A stretch of 64,000 nt of DNA from Candidatus Gastranaerophilales bacterium (GTDB lineage Bacteria > Cyanobacteriota > Vampirovibrionia > Gastranaerophilales > Gastranaerophilaceae): assembly GCA_947625305.1 (NCBI GenBank), contig CANQNW010000008.1:32695-96694 (forward strand), given 5' to 3'. Under the pieces are notes generated by a model. The model ran no database searches. It was not told where the DNA came from and worked only from the letters and a program-made list of their open reading frames with translations. Of the stretch, positions 18,659 through 28,134 are shown in pieces. The position numbers and the translations under genes are program-made. Each line of letters opens with the position of its first letter. Positions within the stretch are counted from its first letter, which is position 1.

Positions 18659-19825
18659 ATGAATGATATTGTTGTTAAAATTGCAAGTTCAAATATTTCA
18701 AAAGAACTTCAAAATATAGGTTTTGATTCTTCATATTCATCTTATGCTGTAAATAAATATAAGGGTGCTACATATAAAATATTTAATCTTAAGCCGCATG
18801 AAGCTAATATATTAAAGCAGTTGTGTCTTTCTTTGGGGTTTGACTGTGCTGTCAGAAGAGAAACTATAATGTGCAAGTGCGACTATACCGATGCCGTTAT
18901 TTTTGCATCTGAAGCTCAAATATTACAGCTTATTGAAAAACTCCGACTTCAGCCATTCAGGCTTAATGAGCTTGCCGAACTTATAAATCGGCTTAATTAC
19001 AATTACCAACCTCTAAAAATTAGAAAATATACTTTTGATTGGTCAAGACCTTATATTATGGGGATATTAAATGTTACACCCGATTCGTTTTCGGATGGGG
19101 GCAATTTTTCTAATGTTGAAGCTGCTTTAAATCGTGCTGTTGAAATGATTGAACAGGGAGTTGATATAATTGATATCGGCGGTGAATCTACCCGCCCTGA
19201 TGCTGAAAGTGTTTCTGTTGATGAGGAATTAAATAGAGTTATTCCCGTTATAAGAAAAATTAGAGAGGCTGGCATAGGTATCCCTATAAGTATTGATACA
19301 AGAAATTATCAAACGGCAAAAGAGGCTGTTGAAACAGGCGCTGATATTATAAATGATGTTTCGGGTTTTGAGTATGATAATAATCTTTTTGATTATGCTG
19401 CTAAAAATAATATCCCTTCTGTTATTGTTCATTCAAATTCTGTTCCCGCAAAAAACATTGATTTTACGCAAGCTGATATTGTCGAAGAAATTTATTTTTC
19501 ACTATATAATAAAATTCAAAAATTAAAAAATGCGGGTATGGAAATTCAAAACATAATAGCAGACCCCGGTATTGGCTTTGGAAAATCCGCAGAAAGTAAT
19601 TTTGAAATATTAAAAAGATTTAATGAATTTAATACTTTGGGAGTTCCTTTGCTATTAGGAATATCACGAAAATCTTTTATTACAAAAACTTTTAATATCC
19701 CCTTTGAAGAAGCTGATATTGCTACTGCTTTATATTCATCTTTAATTAAGAATGTGAATATTCATAGGGTTCATAATGTTAAACTTGTTAAGCAGTATTT
19801 GCAATATGCAAATAAAATCAATTAA
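18659..19825 (+). CDS. folP: Dihydropteroate synthase with N-terminal extension
   Basis: Joins p-aminobenzoate to dihydropterin pyrophosphate in folate synthesis. The TIM-barrel domain begins near residue 125 with MGILNVTPDSFSDGG (pterin/pyrophosphate loop), then DIIDIGGESTRPDA (pABA-side loop), ISIDTRN, DIINDVSGF, and ADPGIGFGKSAESN with LLGISRKSF. Residues 1-120 are an extra domain found in some longer FolP proteins. The usual MHMRG-type loop is replaced by IVHSNSVPAKN, so its Met and Arg-Gly are missing; His is kept. The stop overlaps the convergent Cys-cluster gene by 4 bp. Probably leaderless. Confidence 0.92.
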   Translation: MNDIVVKIASSNISKELQNIGFDSSYSSYAVNKYKGATYKIFNLKPHEANILKQLCLSLGFDCAVRRETIMCKCDYTDAVIFASEAQILQLIEKLRLQPFRLNELAELINRLNYNYQPLKIRKYTFDWSRPYIMGILNVTPDSFSDGGNFSNVEAALNRAVEMIEQGVDIIDIGGESTRPDAESVSVDEELNRVIPVIRKIREAGIGIPISIDTRNYQTAKEAVETGADIINDVSGFEYDNNLFDYAAKNNIPSVIVHSNSVPAKNIDFTQADIVEEIYFSLYNKIQKLKNAGMEIQNIIADPGIGFGKSAESNFEILKRFNEFNTLGVPLLLGISRKSFITKTFNIPFEEADIATALYSSLIKNVNIHRVHNVKLVKQYLQYANKIN

Positions 19826-20232
19826 TTCTTATACTTCTTTTTAACCTGTTCAAAAACTTGCGAAAAACTTTCAATCGGGGTGAATTTAAATCCGCAGTCT
19901 TCTGACATAACAGCCCCCATTTTAAATATGACTTCAGAGGGGTATCTTCTGCATATTCCGGGGCGGAATTTATGTATTGTGCAAATTCTTTTTTCTTTAT
20001 CAAATTTGTTGCATTTAAAGACAAGTCCGTTTTCATCTTTATCAATAACTTCAAGGTAGGTGTAAAAAGGGTGGAGTTTTTTTAATTTTTCAAATTCTTC
20101 TTCCGATTTTATGGTATCTTTTTTATGATTAACATAAATCTTGGAACAGCAGGCTCCGCATCTTATGCAATGCCCTGTGCGGTAATATTTTCTTCTTAAA
20201 ATATATTTATAAATAAATTTTTTAAATCCCAT
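19822..20232 (-). CDS. YkgJ-type cysteine-cluster protein (putative Fe-S or Zn binding)
   Basis: A 136-residue protein with HCIRCGACC (about residues 20-29), then FKCNKF, RICTIHKFRPGICRRYP, matching the YkgJ/CxxCxxCC family whose members bind metal or an Fe-S cluster. The biochemical role of the family is poorly defined. The gene is squeezed between two neighbours: it overlaps folP tail to tail by 4 bp and its start codon is 21 bp from the divergent uvrC start. TATAAT lies 7 bases before its ATG. Confidence 0.8.
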   Translation of the reverse strand: MGFKKFIYKYILRRKYYRTGHCIRCGACCSKIYVNHKKDTIKSEEEFEKLKKLHPFYTYLEVIDKDENGLVFKCNKFDKEKRICTIHKFRPGICRRYPSEVIFKMGAVMSEDCGFKFTPIESFSQVFEQVKKKYKN

Positions 20233-20239
20233 ATTATCT

Positions 20240-20247
20240 ATTATAAT
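20240..20247. promoter_or_regulatory. Overlapping divergent -10 boxes (YkgJ-type gene / uvrC)
   Basis: The 21 bp between the two start codons contain TATAAT on the minus strand (20240-20245, 7 bases from the ATG at 20232) and TATAAT on the plus strand (20242-20247, 6 bases from the ATG at 20254). The two hexamers overlap by 4 bp, so polymerase could occupy only one at a time. Confidence 0.6.
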
Positions 20248-20253
20248 ATAATT

Positions 20254-22083
20254 ATGAATATAAAAGAGCAGTTAAGGCTAATCCCGGAATCAAGCGGTTC
20301 TTATCAGTTTTACGATAAGGATAATACGATAATTTATGTCGGGAAGGCTAAAAATTTAAAAAGAAGAGTTTCAAGTTATTTTAATAAAAAGCACGATTCC
20401 GTTAAATTGGCGGTTATGGTGCCTAAAATTGAACGGATTGAGTTTATCATTACAAATTCAGAGGTTGAAGCTTTAATTTTAGAATCTCATTTGATAAAAA
20501 AATATAAGCCGAAATACAATGTTTTATTGAAAGATGATAAAAAGTTTCCGTATTTTCTTATAACCAAAGAAGATTACCCCAGAATTCTTGTTACAAGAAA
20601 GAAAAATAAAAATATGGAGGAGGGTAAATATTTTGGGCCGTATACCAATGCAAAATCAATGTATACGACGTTGGATTTATTAAAAAAACTCTTCCCTTTA
20701 AAGCAGTGTAAAACTCCGAAATTTAAAGACCGCCCCTGCATTTATTATCAGATAGGAAGATGTCTTGCGCCCTGCCAAAAGATGATTTCTCCTGATGAGT
20801 ATAAAAAATTAATTAAAAATGTTGAACTCTTTTTATCGGGCAAGCAAATGCAGTTAGTGGAAGAATTAAAGTCCATGATGGAAAAGTATTCAGCGAGTGA
20901 AGAGTACGAAAAGGCCGCAAAGTATCGTGACAGTTATTTTGATGTTTTAAAAACAATCGAAAAACAAAAAGTAGTTTATGAAAATACTAAAATTAATCAG
21001 GATATTATTTCAATAAGTACGGATAGTTATATGGGAGGTATTTCGCTTCTTCAAATCAGAGACGGAAGGCTGACTAATAAAAAAGATTTTGAAATCACTA
21101 AATCTGATTATGATTGCGAAGATGAAATAATAACATATTTTATTAAAGAATACTATCAAATGACGGCAGAAACGGAAATCCCCTCTGAAATTGTATTTTC
21201 TTATAAAATATCCTCAGAGGATAAAGACTTGCTTGAAAAGTGGCTTACTTCAAAAAAAGGCTCAAAGGTTGTTATAAATCCTAAAACCAATAAAAAGAAT
21301 GAAGAAATATTAGAGCTTGCCTGCAAAAATTCCAATTATCATCTTGAAGAAATGAAGGTTAAGTCACTTCAGGATATTCAAAATAATTATAATGAAACCG
21401 GTGCTTATATTCAGGAAAAATTAGGATTAAATAAATTTCCTCACAGAGTTGAGTGCTTTGATATATCTCATATACAGGGTACTCATACGGTTGCTTCAAT
21501 GGTAAGTTTTTATAACGGTATGCCAAAGAAAAGCGAGTATAAAAGATTTAAAATTAAATCACTGGCTGAAGGCAAACCCGATGATTTTCAATCCATGCGG
21601 GAGGTCGTTACAAGAAGATATTCAAGATTACTAAAGGAAAACCTTGAATTTCCGGACTTGATTATAATAGACGGCGGAAAGGGTCAGCTTTCAAGTGCCG
21701 TTGAAATACTAAATGAACTCGGGGTAAAAAATCAGGATATTGTTTCTCTTGCAAAGAGAATTGAAGAAGTATTTATTCCGAATAAATCCCGCCCTGTAAT
21801 TTTTCCTTCTACCTCTCAGGCTTTATATTTCTTCCAAAGAATAAGAGATGAAGCCCATAGGTTTGCAATTACTTTTCACCGTCATTTAAGAGATAAAGAT
21901 GCACTTCATTCCGAGCTGGATGAAATAAAGGGTTTATACGCAAAAAATAAGAAGTTATTGTTTGACAAGTATTCAAGTGTAGCTAAAATTTCCAAATTAT
22001 CAAAAGAAGAACTTCTTTTGTTGCTGTCAAAACATCAAGCGCAAATTGTATATGACTATTTTCATACGGTTTCAAAGTCTTGA
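20254..22083 (+). CDS. uvrC: Excinuclease ABC subunit C
   Basis: Makes the dual incision in nucleotide excision repair with UvrAB. Domain order is standard: N-terminal GIY-YIG nuclease (SGSYQFYDKDNTIIYVGKAK), a Cys-containing linker (CIYYQIGRCLAPC), UVR motif for UvrB contact (about residues 205-235), RNase H-like second nuclease (FDISHIQGTHTVASMV, IIDGGKGQLSSA) and C-terminal helix-hairpin-helix (SSVAKISKLSKEELLLLL). Length 609 is normal. No Shine-Dalgarno; probable leaderless mRNA from TATAAT 6 bases upstream. Confidence 0.97.
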   Translation: MNIKEQLRLIPESSGSYQFYDKDNTIIYVGKAKNLKRRVSSYFNKKHDSVKLAVMVPKIERIEFIITNSEVEALILESHLIKKYKPKYNVLLKDDKKFPYFLITKEDYPRILVTRKKNKNMEEGKYFGPYTNAKSMYTTLDLLKKLFPLKQCKTPKFKDRPCIYYQIGRCLAPCQKMISPDEYKKLIKNVELFLSGKQMQLVEELKSMMEKYSASEEYEKAAKYRDSYFDVLKTIEKQKVVYENTKINQDIISISTDSYMGGISLLQIRDGRLTNKKDFEITKSDYDCEDEIITYFIKEYYQMTAETEIPSEIVFSYKISSEDKDLLEKWLTSKKGSKVVINPKTNKKNEEILELACKNSNYHLEEMKVKSLQDIQNNYNETGAYIQEKLGLNKFPHRVECFDISHIQGTHTVASMVSFYNGMPKKSEYKRFKIKSLAEGKPDDFQSMREVVTRRYSRLLKENLEFPDLIIIDGGKGQLSSAVEILNELGVKNQDIVSLAKRIEEVFIPNKSRPVIFPSTSQALYFFQRIRDEAHRFAITFHRHLRDKDALHSELDEIKGLYAKNKKLLFDKYSSVAKISKLSKEELLLLLSKHQAQIVYDYFHTVSKS

Positions 22084-22132
22084 AAGTGAAATTTCCTTTT
22101 GATAACATTTAATTAAAATAAGGATTTCAATT

Positions 22133-23224
22133 ATGAGTGAAAATTTAGCAAAACCGATGCAAATTACTTTTGATATAACAGACAGATGCCAGATGGAATG
22201 TGTTACCTGTTCAAAATGGAAAACTGTTGCATCAGAAGTAATGCCTAAAGAACTTACGACTGATGAATGGAAAAAAGTTTTAAATGACTTAAGAGCTTGG
22301 CTTGGTGAAGGCTTTTGGTTTTGTTTTTCGGGCGGTGAACCGTTTTTAAGACCCGACATATTTGAACTTGCAGAATATGCTAAATCTTTAGGCATTAAAG
22401 TTGCCTCTATGACAAACGCATTCAGTATTCAAAACTTATATGAAAAAATTGTCGATTCTCCTATTGAATCCTTAAATATCTCTTTAAATGCAATTACAAA
22501 CCCTGTTATTCATGACGTATCCAGAGGAAGAACGGGTTCATTTGAAAAGGCGCTTGATACTATACTTCAACTAAAAAAAATAAGAGATTCAAAAAACGGA
22601 AATTTAGGAATAAACATTGCAACGATTTTGTTCCCTGAAAATATAGAAGAGGCAATTCCTCTTGTGGAATTTGTTACTAGAAATAGAATTAACGGTATAA
22701 TGTTCCAATTACTTGATGATAAAGAATCTTTCCACGGCTACAACTTTCAAAAAGGATGTAAGACATCAACATATGAAATGCCAAAAGAACTCAGAGCTCA
22801 GTACAAATCTATGGCAAAAAGAGCTATTGAAGTTGTTGACAGACTTATTGAAATGAAAAAAGCAGGTCATTCTATATATAATTCTTATGAACAGCTTGAT
22901 GCTATGAAAATATTTTTTAATAATCCCGATGATATATTAAAAACAATTATTTGTGATGTGGGTTCTACTAATATGGCGATTGACCCTTATGGTGATGTAA
23001 GATTATGTTTTAATATGCTCCCTGTCGGTAATATTAAAGAAAATACGGCGGAAGAAATATGGAATAATGCGAAATCAGCAGAATGCAGACAAATGACTAA
23101 AACCTGCAAAATGTATTGCAGAATGCTTAACTGTAATTTTAAACATAATTTCGCTAACTTTAATAAACCGTTTTTAACAAGATGTTTTAATAAATTAAAT
23201 AAGATACTTTGCGGAAAAAAATAA
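22133..23224 (+). CDS. Radical SAM protein with SPASM-like C-terminus
   Basis: A 363-residue radical SAM enzyme. The cluster motif is CQMECVTC (CxxxCxxC) near residue 18, followed by the FSGGEPFLRPD motif that contacts SAM. The C-terminal region (DPYGDVRLCFNMLPVGNI, then several Cys: CKMYCRMLNC) resembles SPASM/twitch auxiliary-cluster domains used in peptide or sugar modification. The substrate is unknown. AAGGA precedes the ATG. The next gene (DUF815 ATPase) starts 1 bp after its stop, so both are one operon; no precursor peptide gene is evident next to them. Confidence 0.82.
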   Translation: MSENLAKPMQITFDITDRCQMECVTCSKWKTVASEVMPKELTTDEWKKVLNDLRAWLGEGFWFCFSGGEPFLRPDIFELAEYAKSLGIKVASMTNAFSIQNLYEKIVDSPIESLNISLNAITNPVIHDVSRGRTGSFEKALDTILQLKKIRDSKNGNLGINIATILFPENIEEAIPLVEFVTRNRINGIMFQLLDDKESFHGYNFQKGCKTSTYEMPKELRAQYKSMAKRAIEVVDRLIEMKKAGHSIYNSYEQLDAMKIFFNNPDDILKTIICDVGSTNMAIDPYGDVRLCFNMLPVGNIKENTAEEIWNNAKSAECRQMTKTCKMYCRMLNCNFKHNFANFNKPFLTRCFNKLNKILCGKK

Positions 23225-23225
23225 T

Positions 23226-24446
23226 ATGAGTTTAAAATTAACTTCTTTAATTTTAATATCAATTTTTAAAAATGTTATTAATGATAATGTTATAAGTCTT
23301 TTTGTTGAATTATTAAAGCATTTAACCTCGGATGAAAAAAATCTTGAAGGTGATTTAAAATTGTATTCTGATTTTGTAGAGGCGCTTTATTTAAAAAATG
23401 AAAATCAAAATCTTTATGAATACATTTTTAAACTTATATATACGGATGAAAATATTATCTCTAAAGGCTGCAGCGACTGTATTAGAGAAAATAATCAGTT
23501 GCTTGATACAGCTAAATATGAGTTATCTCTTTTATATGATTTAATTGGATATGATTACAACAAAATTAAACATATGTTTAATGATAAGTATCCTGAAATG
23601 CAGGATATAATTTCTCATTTGCCGTTATTTAATACTCGGAGTATTAATGAATTTAATTTAAGTGATATTATAAAATCTTATTCATTAAACGGTTATGGTA
23701 TATTTTCCTGCTACAGTGCTTTTAAATACTTGGATAACAAAGAAATTAAGCCTGTTGAGTATTTTGATACTCTTACTTTTTCGGATTTAAAAAATTATGA
23801 ATATCAACAAAATATCATAAAACAAAATACACTTGCATTTTTGCAGGGTAAACCCGCTAATAATGTTTTATTATATGGTGATAGAGGGTGCGGTAAATCT
23901 TCAACCGTTAAAGCTTTGATAAATGAATTTTCTGATTACAATTTAAAAATTATTCAGGTTTCAAAAAAAGGATTTATCAATCTGCCTGATTTATACGATA
24001 AATTAAGAAATCTGCCTTTAAAATTTATTATTTTTGCTGATGATATTTCATTTGATGAGAATGATGAAAATTTTTCTTCAATAAAGGCTATACTTGAAGG
24101 TTCATTGTATAACATTCCTAAAAACCTTATTATATATGCAACTACAAACAGAATGCACCTTGTAAAAGAAAGCTTTTCCTCAAGGGAAGGAAATGAAGTT
24201 CACTATAACGATACTATAGATGAAATGGTTTCACTCTCAGACAGGTTCGGCATAATGCTTACCTTCTCATCATTAAATAAAAATGAATATCTTGATATAG
24301 TTAAACAAATTGCTAATGATTGCTGTATTGAAGTTAATGAAAAACTTCTTAAAGATGCCTCTGCATTTTCTATCCAAAAGGGAATTATGACACCGAGAAT
24401 TGCAAGGCAGTTTATAAACGATTTTATTGCAAACCTCACTATTTAA
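23226..24446 (+). CDS. DUF815-family AAA+ ATPase
   Basis: A 406-residue protein. The N-terminal ~190 residues are helical and unassigned. The ATPase core has Walker A (LLYGDRGCGKSSTVKAL, about residue 217), Walker B-like FIIFADDISFD, a sensor-1 Asn in ATTNRMHLV, and C-terminal PRIARQFINDF. This matches DUF815, a widespread AAA+ family of unknown role. It begins one base after the radical SAM stop with no Shine-Dalgarno of its own, so translation is probably coupled. A chaperone-like partner role for the radical SAM enzyme is only a guess. Confidence 0.82.
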   Translation: MSLKLTSLILISIFKNVINDNVISLFVELLKHLTSDEKNLEGDLKLYSDFVEALYLKNENQNLYEYIFKLIYTDENIISKGCSDCIRENNQLLDTAKYELSLLYDLIGYDYNKIKHMFNDKYPEMQDIISHLPLFNTRSINEFNLSDIIKSYSLNGYGIFSCYSAFKYLDNKEIKPVEYFDTLTFSDLKNYEYQQNIIKQNTLAFLQGKPANNVLLYGDRGCGKSSTVKALINEFSDYNLKIIQVSKKGFINLPDLYDKLRNLPLKFIIFADDISFDENDENFSSIKAILEGSLYNIPKNLIIYATTNRMHLVKESFSSREGNEVHYNDTIDEMVSLSDRFGIMLTFSSLNKNEYLDIVKQIANDCCIEVNEKLLKDASAFSIQKGIMTPRIARQFINDFIANLTI

Positions 24447-24448
24447 TA

Positions 24449-24454
24449 TATAAT
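24449..24454 (+). promoter_or_regulatory. -10 box of a probable leaderless promoter for proB
   Basis: TATAAT followed by 7 bases and the ATG at 24462, directly after the DUF815 stop. No Shine-Dalgarno. Confidence 0.5.
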
Positions 24455-24461
24455 TAATCTT

Positions 24462-25595
24462 ATGAATATAAATGATTATAAAAGAGTTGTTTTTAAATTC
24501 GGAACAAATGTTTTAAGAAATGATGATAAAGATATTTCTTTATCAAGAATTTATTCTTTTATCGAAGATATTTCAAACCTGCATAAGCAGGGTATGGAGG
24601 TCATTATAGTTACCTCAGGGGCAGTAGGGCTCGGCGCTAAAAGATTGAATGTTAATTCCTCCGAGAGTTTATCCGTTAAGCAGGCATGTGCAGCTGTAGG
24701 GCAAAGTCAGTTAATGTGCATTTATGAGGATGGCTTTGGTAAGTATTCAATTAATACGGCTCAAGTTCTTTTGACGGAAGATGATTTTACAAACAGAGTT
24801 AAATATTTAAGCTTAAACAATGTTTTAAATACTTTGATTGATTTAAGAGTTATCCCTATTATTAACCAAAATGATACAGTTTCGACTTCTGAACTTGAAG
24901 AAGCGGGCAACCCTTTATATGGTGTCAGTTTTTCAGATAATGATAAACTTTCTGCACTTGTTGCAAGTAAACTGGATGCGGATTTACTTGTTATATTATC
25001 AGATATTGAAGGATTATATGATGATAATCCAAAAGATAATCCTGATGCAAAACTTATAAGTGAAGTAAAAGAACTTACACCGGAAATTGAAAATTATGCT
25101 AAATCAGCTTCAAACGGCGGTCGTGGGGGTATGATTACAAAACTTCAAGCGGCAAAAGTGGTTACACACTCGGGCGGAAGTGTAATTATTGCAAACGGAA
25201 AAACTCCTCAAATTATAAGAAAACTCTTTACGGGCGGAAAATTCGGAACAACTTTTTATCCCGTTGAACAATTATCTCAAAAGCGCAGATGGATAGCATA
25301 CGCAACAAATATTACAGGGCAGATAGTCGTAAATTCAGGTGCGAAAAAAGCAATAACAGAAAAGAATACAAGCCTTCTTGCTATTGGGGTTGTTAAAGTA
25401 AACGGAATGTTCTCAAGGGGCGATGTTATTTCAATACTTGATGAAAATAATAATGAGTTTGCAAGGGGCATTGCTAATTATTCGTCCGCAGATTGTTCTA
25501 AAATTATCGGAATGCACTCAGATAATATTTATGAAATTTTAGGTCATAAAAATTATGATGCCGTAATTACTAAAGATAATATTGCATTAGTATGA
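24462..25595 (+). CDS. proB: Glutamate 5-kinase
   Basis: First step of proline synthesis: phosphorylates glutamate. The amino-acid-kinase domain shows VVFKFGTNVLR, VTSGAVGLGAKRL, FSDNDKLSALVASKL and GRGGMITKLQAAKVV; a C-terminal PUA domain occupies about residues 280-377 (NSGAKKAI, GVVKVNGMFSRGDVISI). Length is normal. The gene is followed after 9 bp by proA, forming the expected proBA operon. The start is supported by a -10 box 7 bases upstream. Confidence 0.97.
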   Translation: MNINDYKRVVFKFGTNVLRNDDKDISLSRIYSFIEDISNLHKQGMEVIIVTSGAVGLGAKRLNVNSSESLSVKQACAAVGQSQLMCIYEDGFGKYSINTAQVLLTEDDFTNRVKYLSLNNVLNTLIDLRVIPIINQNDTVSTSELEEAGNPLYGVSFSDNDKLSALVASKLDADLLVILSDIEGLYDDNPKDNPDAKLISEVKELTPEIENYAKSASNGGRGGMITKLQAAKVVTHSGGSVIIANGKTPQIIRKLFTGGKFGTTFYPVEQLSQKRRWIAYATNITGQIVVNSGAKKAITEKNTSLLAIGVVKVNGMFSRGDVISILDENNNEFARGIANYSSADCSKIIGMHSDNIYEILGHKNYDAVITKDNIALV

Positions 25596-25604
25596 GGAGT
25601 TATT

Positions 25605-26894
25605 ATGCAGGATATTTTAAGTATTGCAAAATCAGCTAAAGAGGCTTCAATTAAGGCTCTTTCTTTATCTGAAGAAGTTAAAAATAATGCATTAATAAAA
25701 ATTTCAGAAGAAATTTATAAAAACAAAAACATAATTTATGAAGCAAATAAAAAAGATTTAGAAAGTGCATCTATTCTGTTAAACGAAGGTAAAATTTCAA
25801 AATCAATGTTTAACAGGCTTAAGCTTGATGAAAATAAACTGAATGATATGGTTCAAGGGATAAAAGATGTAGCAAAACTTCCTGAACCTGTTAATAAAGT
25901 TTTATTAGAAAGAGATATTGCAGAGGGAATTACTTTAAAAAAAGTTTCATGCCCGATAGGTGTTATAGCGGTAATATTTGAGGCAAGACCTGATGTAATC
26001 AGCCAGATAGTTTCATTATGTTTAAAAACCTCAAATTCAGTTGTTTTAAAAGGCGGCAGCGAAGCTGTTAATACAAATCAAGCTATTTTTAATATAATTC
26101 AAAATGCATTAAATGAATTTTCTCAAATACCCAAGGGGCTTATAAATCTTGTTTTTTCAAGAGAAGATGTAAAAGAAATCCTATCAATGGATAAGTATAT
26201 TAATTTAATTATTCCGAGAGGCTCTAATTCGCTTGTAAAATATATAAAAGAAAATACAAAAATTCCTGTATTAGGGCATGCGGACGGCATTTGCCATATT
26301 TATATTGATGAATATGCCGACTTAAATAAAGCAGTTAAAATCTGTATTGATGCAAAATGTCAGTACCCGAGCGCTTGTAACTCCGTTGAAACAATACTTG
26401 TTCATAAATCACTTTTAAATTCATTTGTACCTGAATTGATATCGGCTCTTAGGGAAAATGATGTCGAAATACTGGCAGATGAAAATATAAAAAATCTTAT
26501 TCCTACTGTTATGAGTGCAAGCGAGGAGGATTGGTCAACAGAGTACAGCGATAAAAAGGTTTCAATAAAAATCGTAGAAACAATTGATGAAGCCATAAAT
26601 CATATAAATAAATACGGCTCAGGGCATACTGACTGTATTATTACCGAAAACAACGATAATGCTGAATACTTTATGCAAATGGTGGATTCAGCCGGTGTTT
26701 ATAAAAATATATCTACAAGATTTGCAGACGGATATAGATACGGTTTCGGCGCAGAAGTCGGGATATCAACAAATAAAACCCATGCAAGAGGCCCTGTCGG
26801 GCTTGACGGCTTAACAATATATAAATATAAACTTTATGGCAGTGGCGATATTGTTGATGATTTTATAAAAGGCAAAAGAACTTTCTTAAAATAA
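25605..26894 (+). CDS. proA: Gamma-glutamyl phosphate reductase
   Basis: Second step of proline synthesis: NADPH-dependent reduction of glutamyl phosphate to the semialdehyde. An ALDH-fold protein of 429 residues with PIGVIAVIFEARPDV, LKGGSEAVNTN, the catalytic-Cys region CQYPSACNSVET and the C-terminal ARGPVGLDGLTIYKYKLYG. Shine-Dalgarno GAGGAG is 6 bases before the ATG. Last gene of the proBA operon, closed by a hairpin shared with the convergent lipoprotein gene. Confidence 0.97.
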   Translation: MQDILSIAKSAKEASIKALSLSEEVKNNALIKISEEIYKNKNIIYEANKKDLESASILLNEGKISKSMFNRLKLDENKLNDMVQGIKDVAKLPEPVNKVLLERDIAEGITLKKVSCPIGVIAVIFEARPDVISQIVSLCLKTSNSVVLKGGSEAVNTNQAIFNIIQNALNEFSQIPKGLINLVFSREDVKEILSMDKYINLIIPRGSNSLVKYIKENTKIPVLGHADGICHIYIDEYADLNKAVKICIDAKCQYPSACNSVETILVHKSLLNSFVPELISALRENDVEILADENIKNLIPTVMSASEEDWSTEYSDKKVSIKIVETIDEAINHINKYGSGHTDCIITENNDNAEYFMQMVDSAGVYKNISTRFADGYRYGFGAEVGISTNKTHARGPVGLDGLTIYKYKLYGSGDIVDDFIKGKRTFLK

Positions 26895-26922
26895 AAAAGC
26901 CCTTTGGGGCTTTTTTTATTTT
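26895..26922. terminator. Bidirectional terminator after proA
   Basis: AAAAAAGCCC-type arm pairs with GGGCTTTTTT around TTTG (about 26896-26921), flanked by A- and T-runs. It also covers the end of the convergent gene. Confidence 0.85.
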
Positions 26923-28097
26923 GTGTTTGATAATATTGTTATTATAAGTTCATTTACTTTATGAGGAACTCTCTTGAATTTTTCGTTCTTTGTTTGATAC
27001 TTGTTTTCACTTTTTGTTATGGTGCCTATTTGTTTATCATCTAAAGTTACAATTCCGTCATAATAAACATATACCCTGCTACCTGAATATACTGTAATAT
27101 TATTTGCATTTTGCAGGGCATTTAAATTTCCTTTTAAGTCATATATATTATATAACCCGTCCTTTTGGGCAAGAATTACGGAATTAAAGAAATGAGAGCA
27201 TGGTTTTAATATTTTAATGCTGTCAAAATTCGAAGGTAAAATTTCAACACCTGATTTATTTTTCAGACCTATTTTATCACCATTTTTACTTACTGAATAA
27301 TCTTTGTTATTTATAGAAATGAAATTATTATCCGTATTTTCAAATTTTACAAGCTTGTCTCCGCGCATAGGCAGTCTTGAATTTTTCTTAAAGAAGGCTG
27401 CTTTTACTTTTTTGTTTGATTTCATTTCTTGAATTTCATAAACAAGATTTGTATTAGCTGTTTCTTTTTCATAAGTTGTTTCTGTGTGTGTGTATTTAGT
27501 CTTAAATATAGGTCTAATGTCGTTTGCAAGCAAAGATTCTTTGTCGGGGGTAATTGTATATAACTCATCTTCAGGTATTAATTTACCTGTATTTTGGAAA
27601 AATCTGTATTTTCCTTCAATTTTACCTGTTAAATATTCTTGTCCTCCTGAATTGAGAACACCAACTTTTTGAAATGCAGGCGGAAGTATTACATTCCCTT
27701 TCTTATCAACAAGTCCGTATTTCCCGTCATTTTTAACTTTTACATATCCCCCGATAGTAGTAATATCTTCATACGGTGTTAGAAAAGTTGATTTTAAAGC
27801 TATATTTATATAACCTGCTTTGTTGTTTTTTATTATTTTATATTCATTGTCATTGATTGGTGTTATCTCATCCCATTCCGCTTTAAGAATAATTTTATCA
27901 GAATCTTTGTATTTAAGTCCGTATTTGTCGTTAATCTTAAAAATTATGGTATTTGCATTTTCACTTACTATTGTCTGTTCTTGTTCAGATGAAGATGTTT
28001 GAACTATTTCGTCAGAAGTCTTTGTTTCTTTTGCACAAGAATAATTAAGCCCCGTAAAAAATAAAAAGATTGCTAAAATACAAATTATCTTTTTCAT
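26916..28097 (-). CDS. WG-repeat lipoprotein
   Basis: A 393-residue protein with a type II signal peptide ending in the lipobox LNYSC (Cys about residue 20), so a membrane-anchored lipoprotein. The body carries WG-type repeats with the pattern x-G-x-K-G-(x)n-P: NDKYGLKYKDSDKIILKAEW, NDGKYGLVDKKGNVILPPAF, GDKIGLKNKSGVEILPSNFD and DGLYNIYDLKGN. WG repeats form beta-propeller-like surfaces of uncertain function. No enzymatic motif is visible. Confidence 0.78.
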   Translation of the reverse strand: MKKIICILAIFLFFTGLNYSCAKETKTSDEIVQTSSSEQEQTIVSENANTIIFKINDKYGLKYKDSDKIILKAEWDEITPINDNEYKIIKNNKAGYINIALKSTFLTPYEDITTIGGYVKVKNDGKYGLVDKKGNVILPPAFQKVGVLNSGGQEYLTGKIEGKYRFFQNTGKLIPEDELYTITPDKESLLANDIRPIFKTKYTHTETTYEKETANTNLVYEIQEMKSNKKVKAAFFKKNSRLPMRGDKLVKFENTDNNFISINNKDYSVSKNGDKIGLKNKSGVEILPSNFDSIKILKPCSHFFNSVILAQKDGLYNIYDLKGNLNALQNANNITVYSGSRVYVYYDGIVTLDDKQIGTITKSENKYQTKNEKFKRVPHKVNELIITILSNTK

Positions 28098-28134
28098 ATT
28101 AAATCCTTTCTTAATTATGATTATAATATCATAG

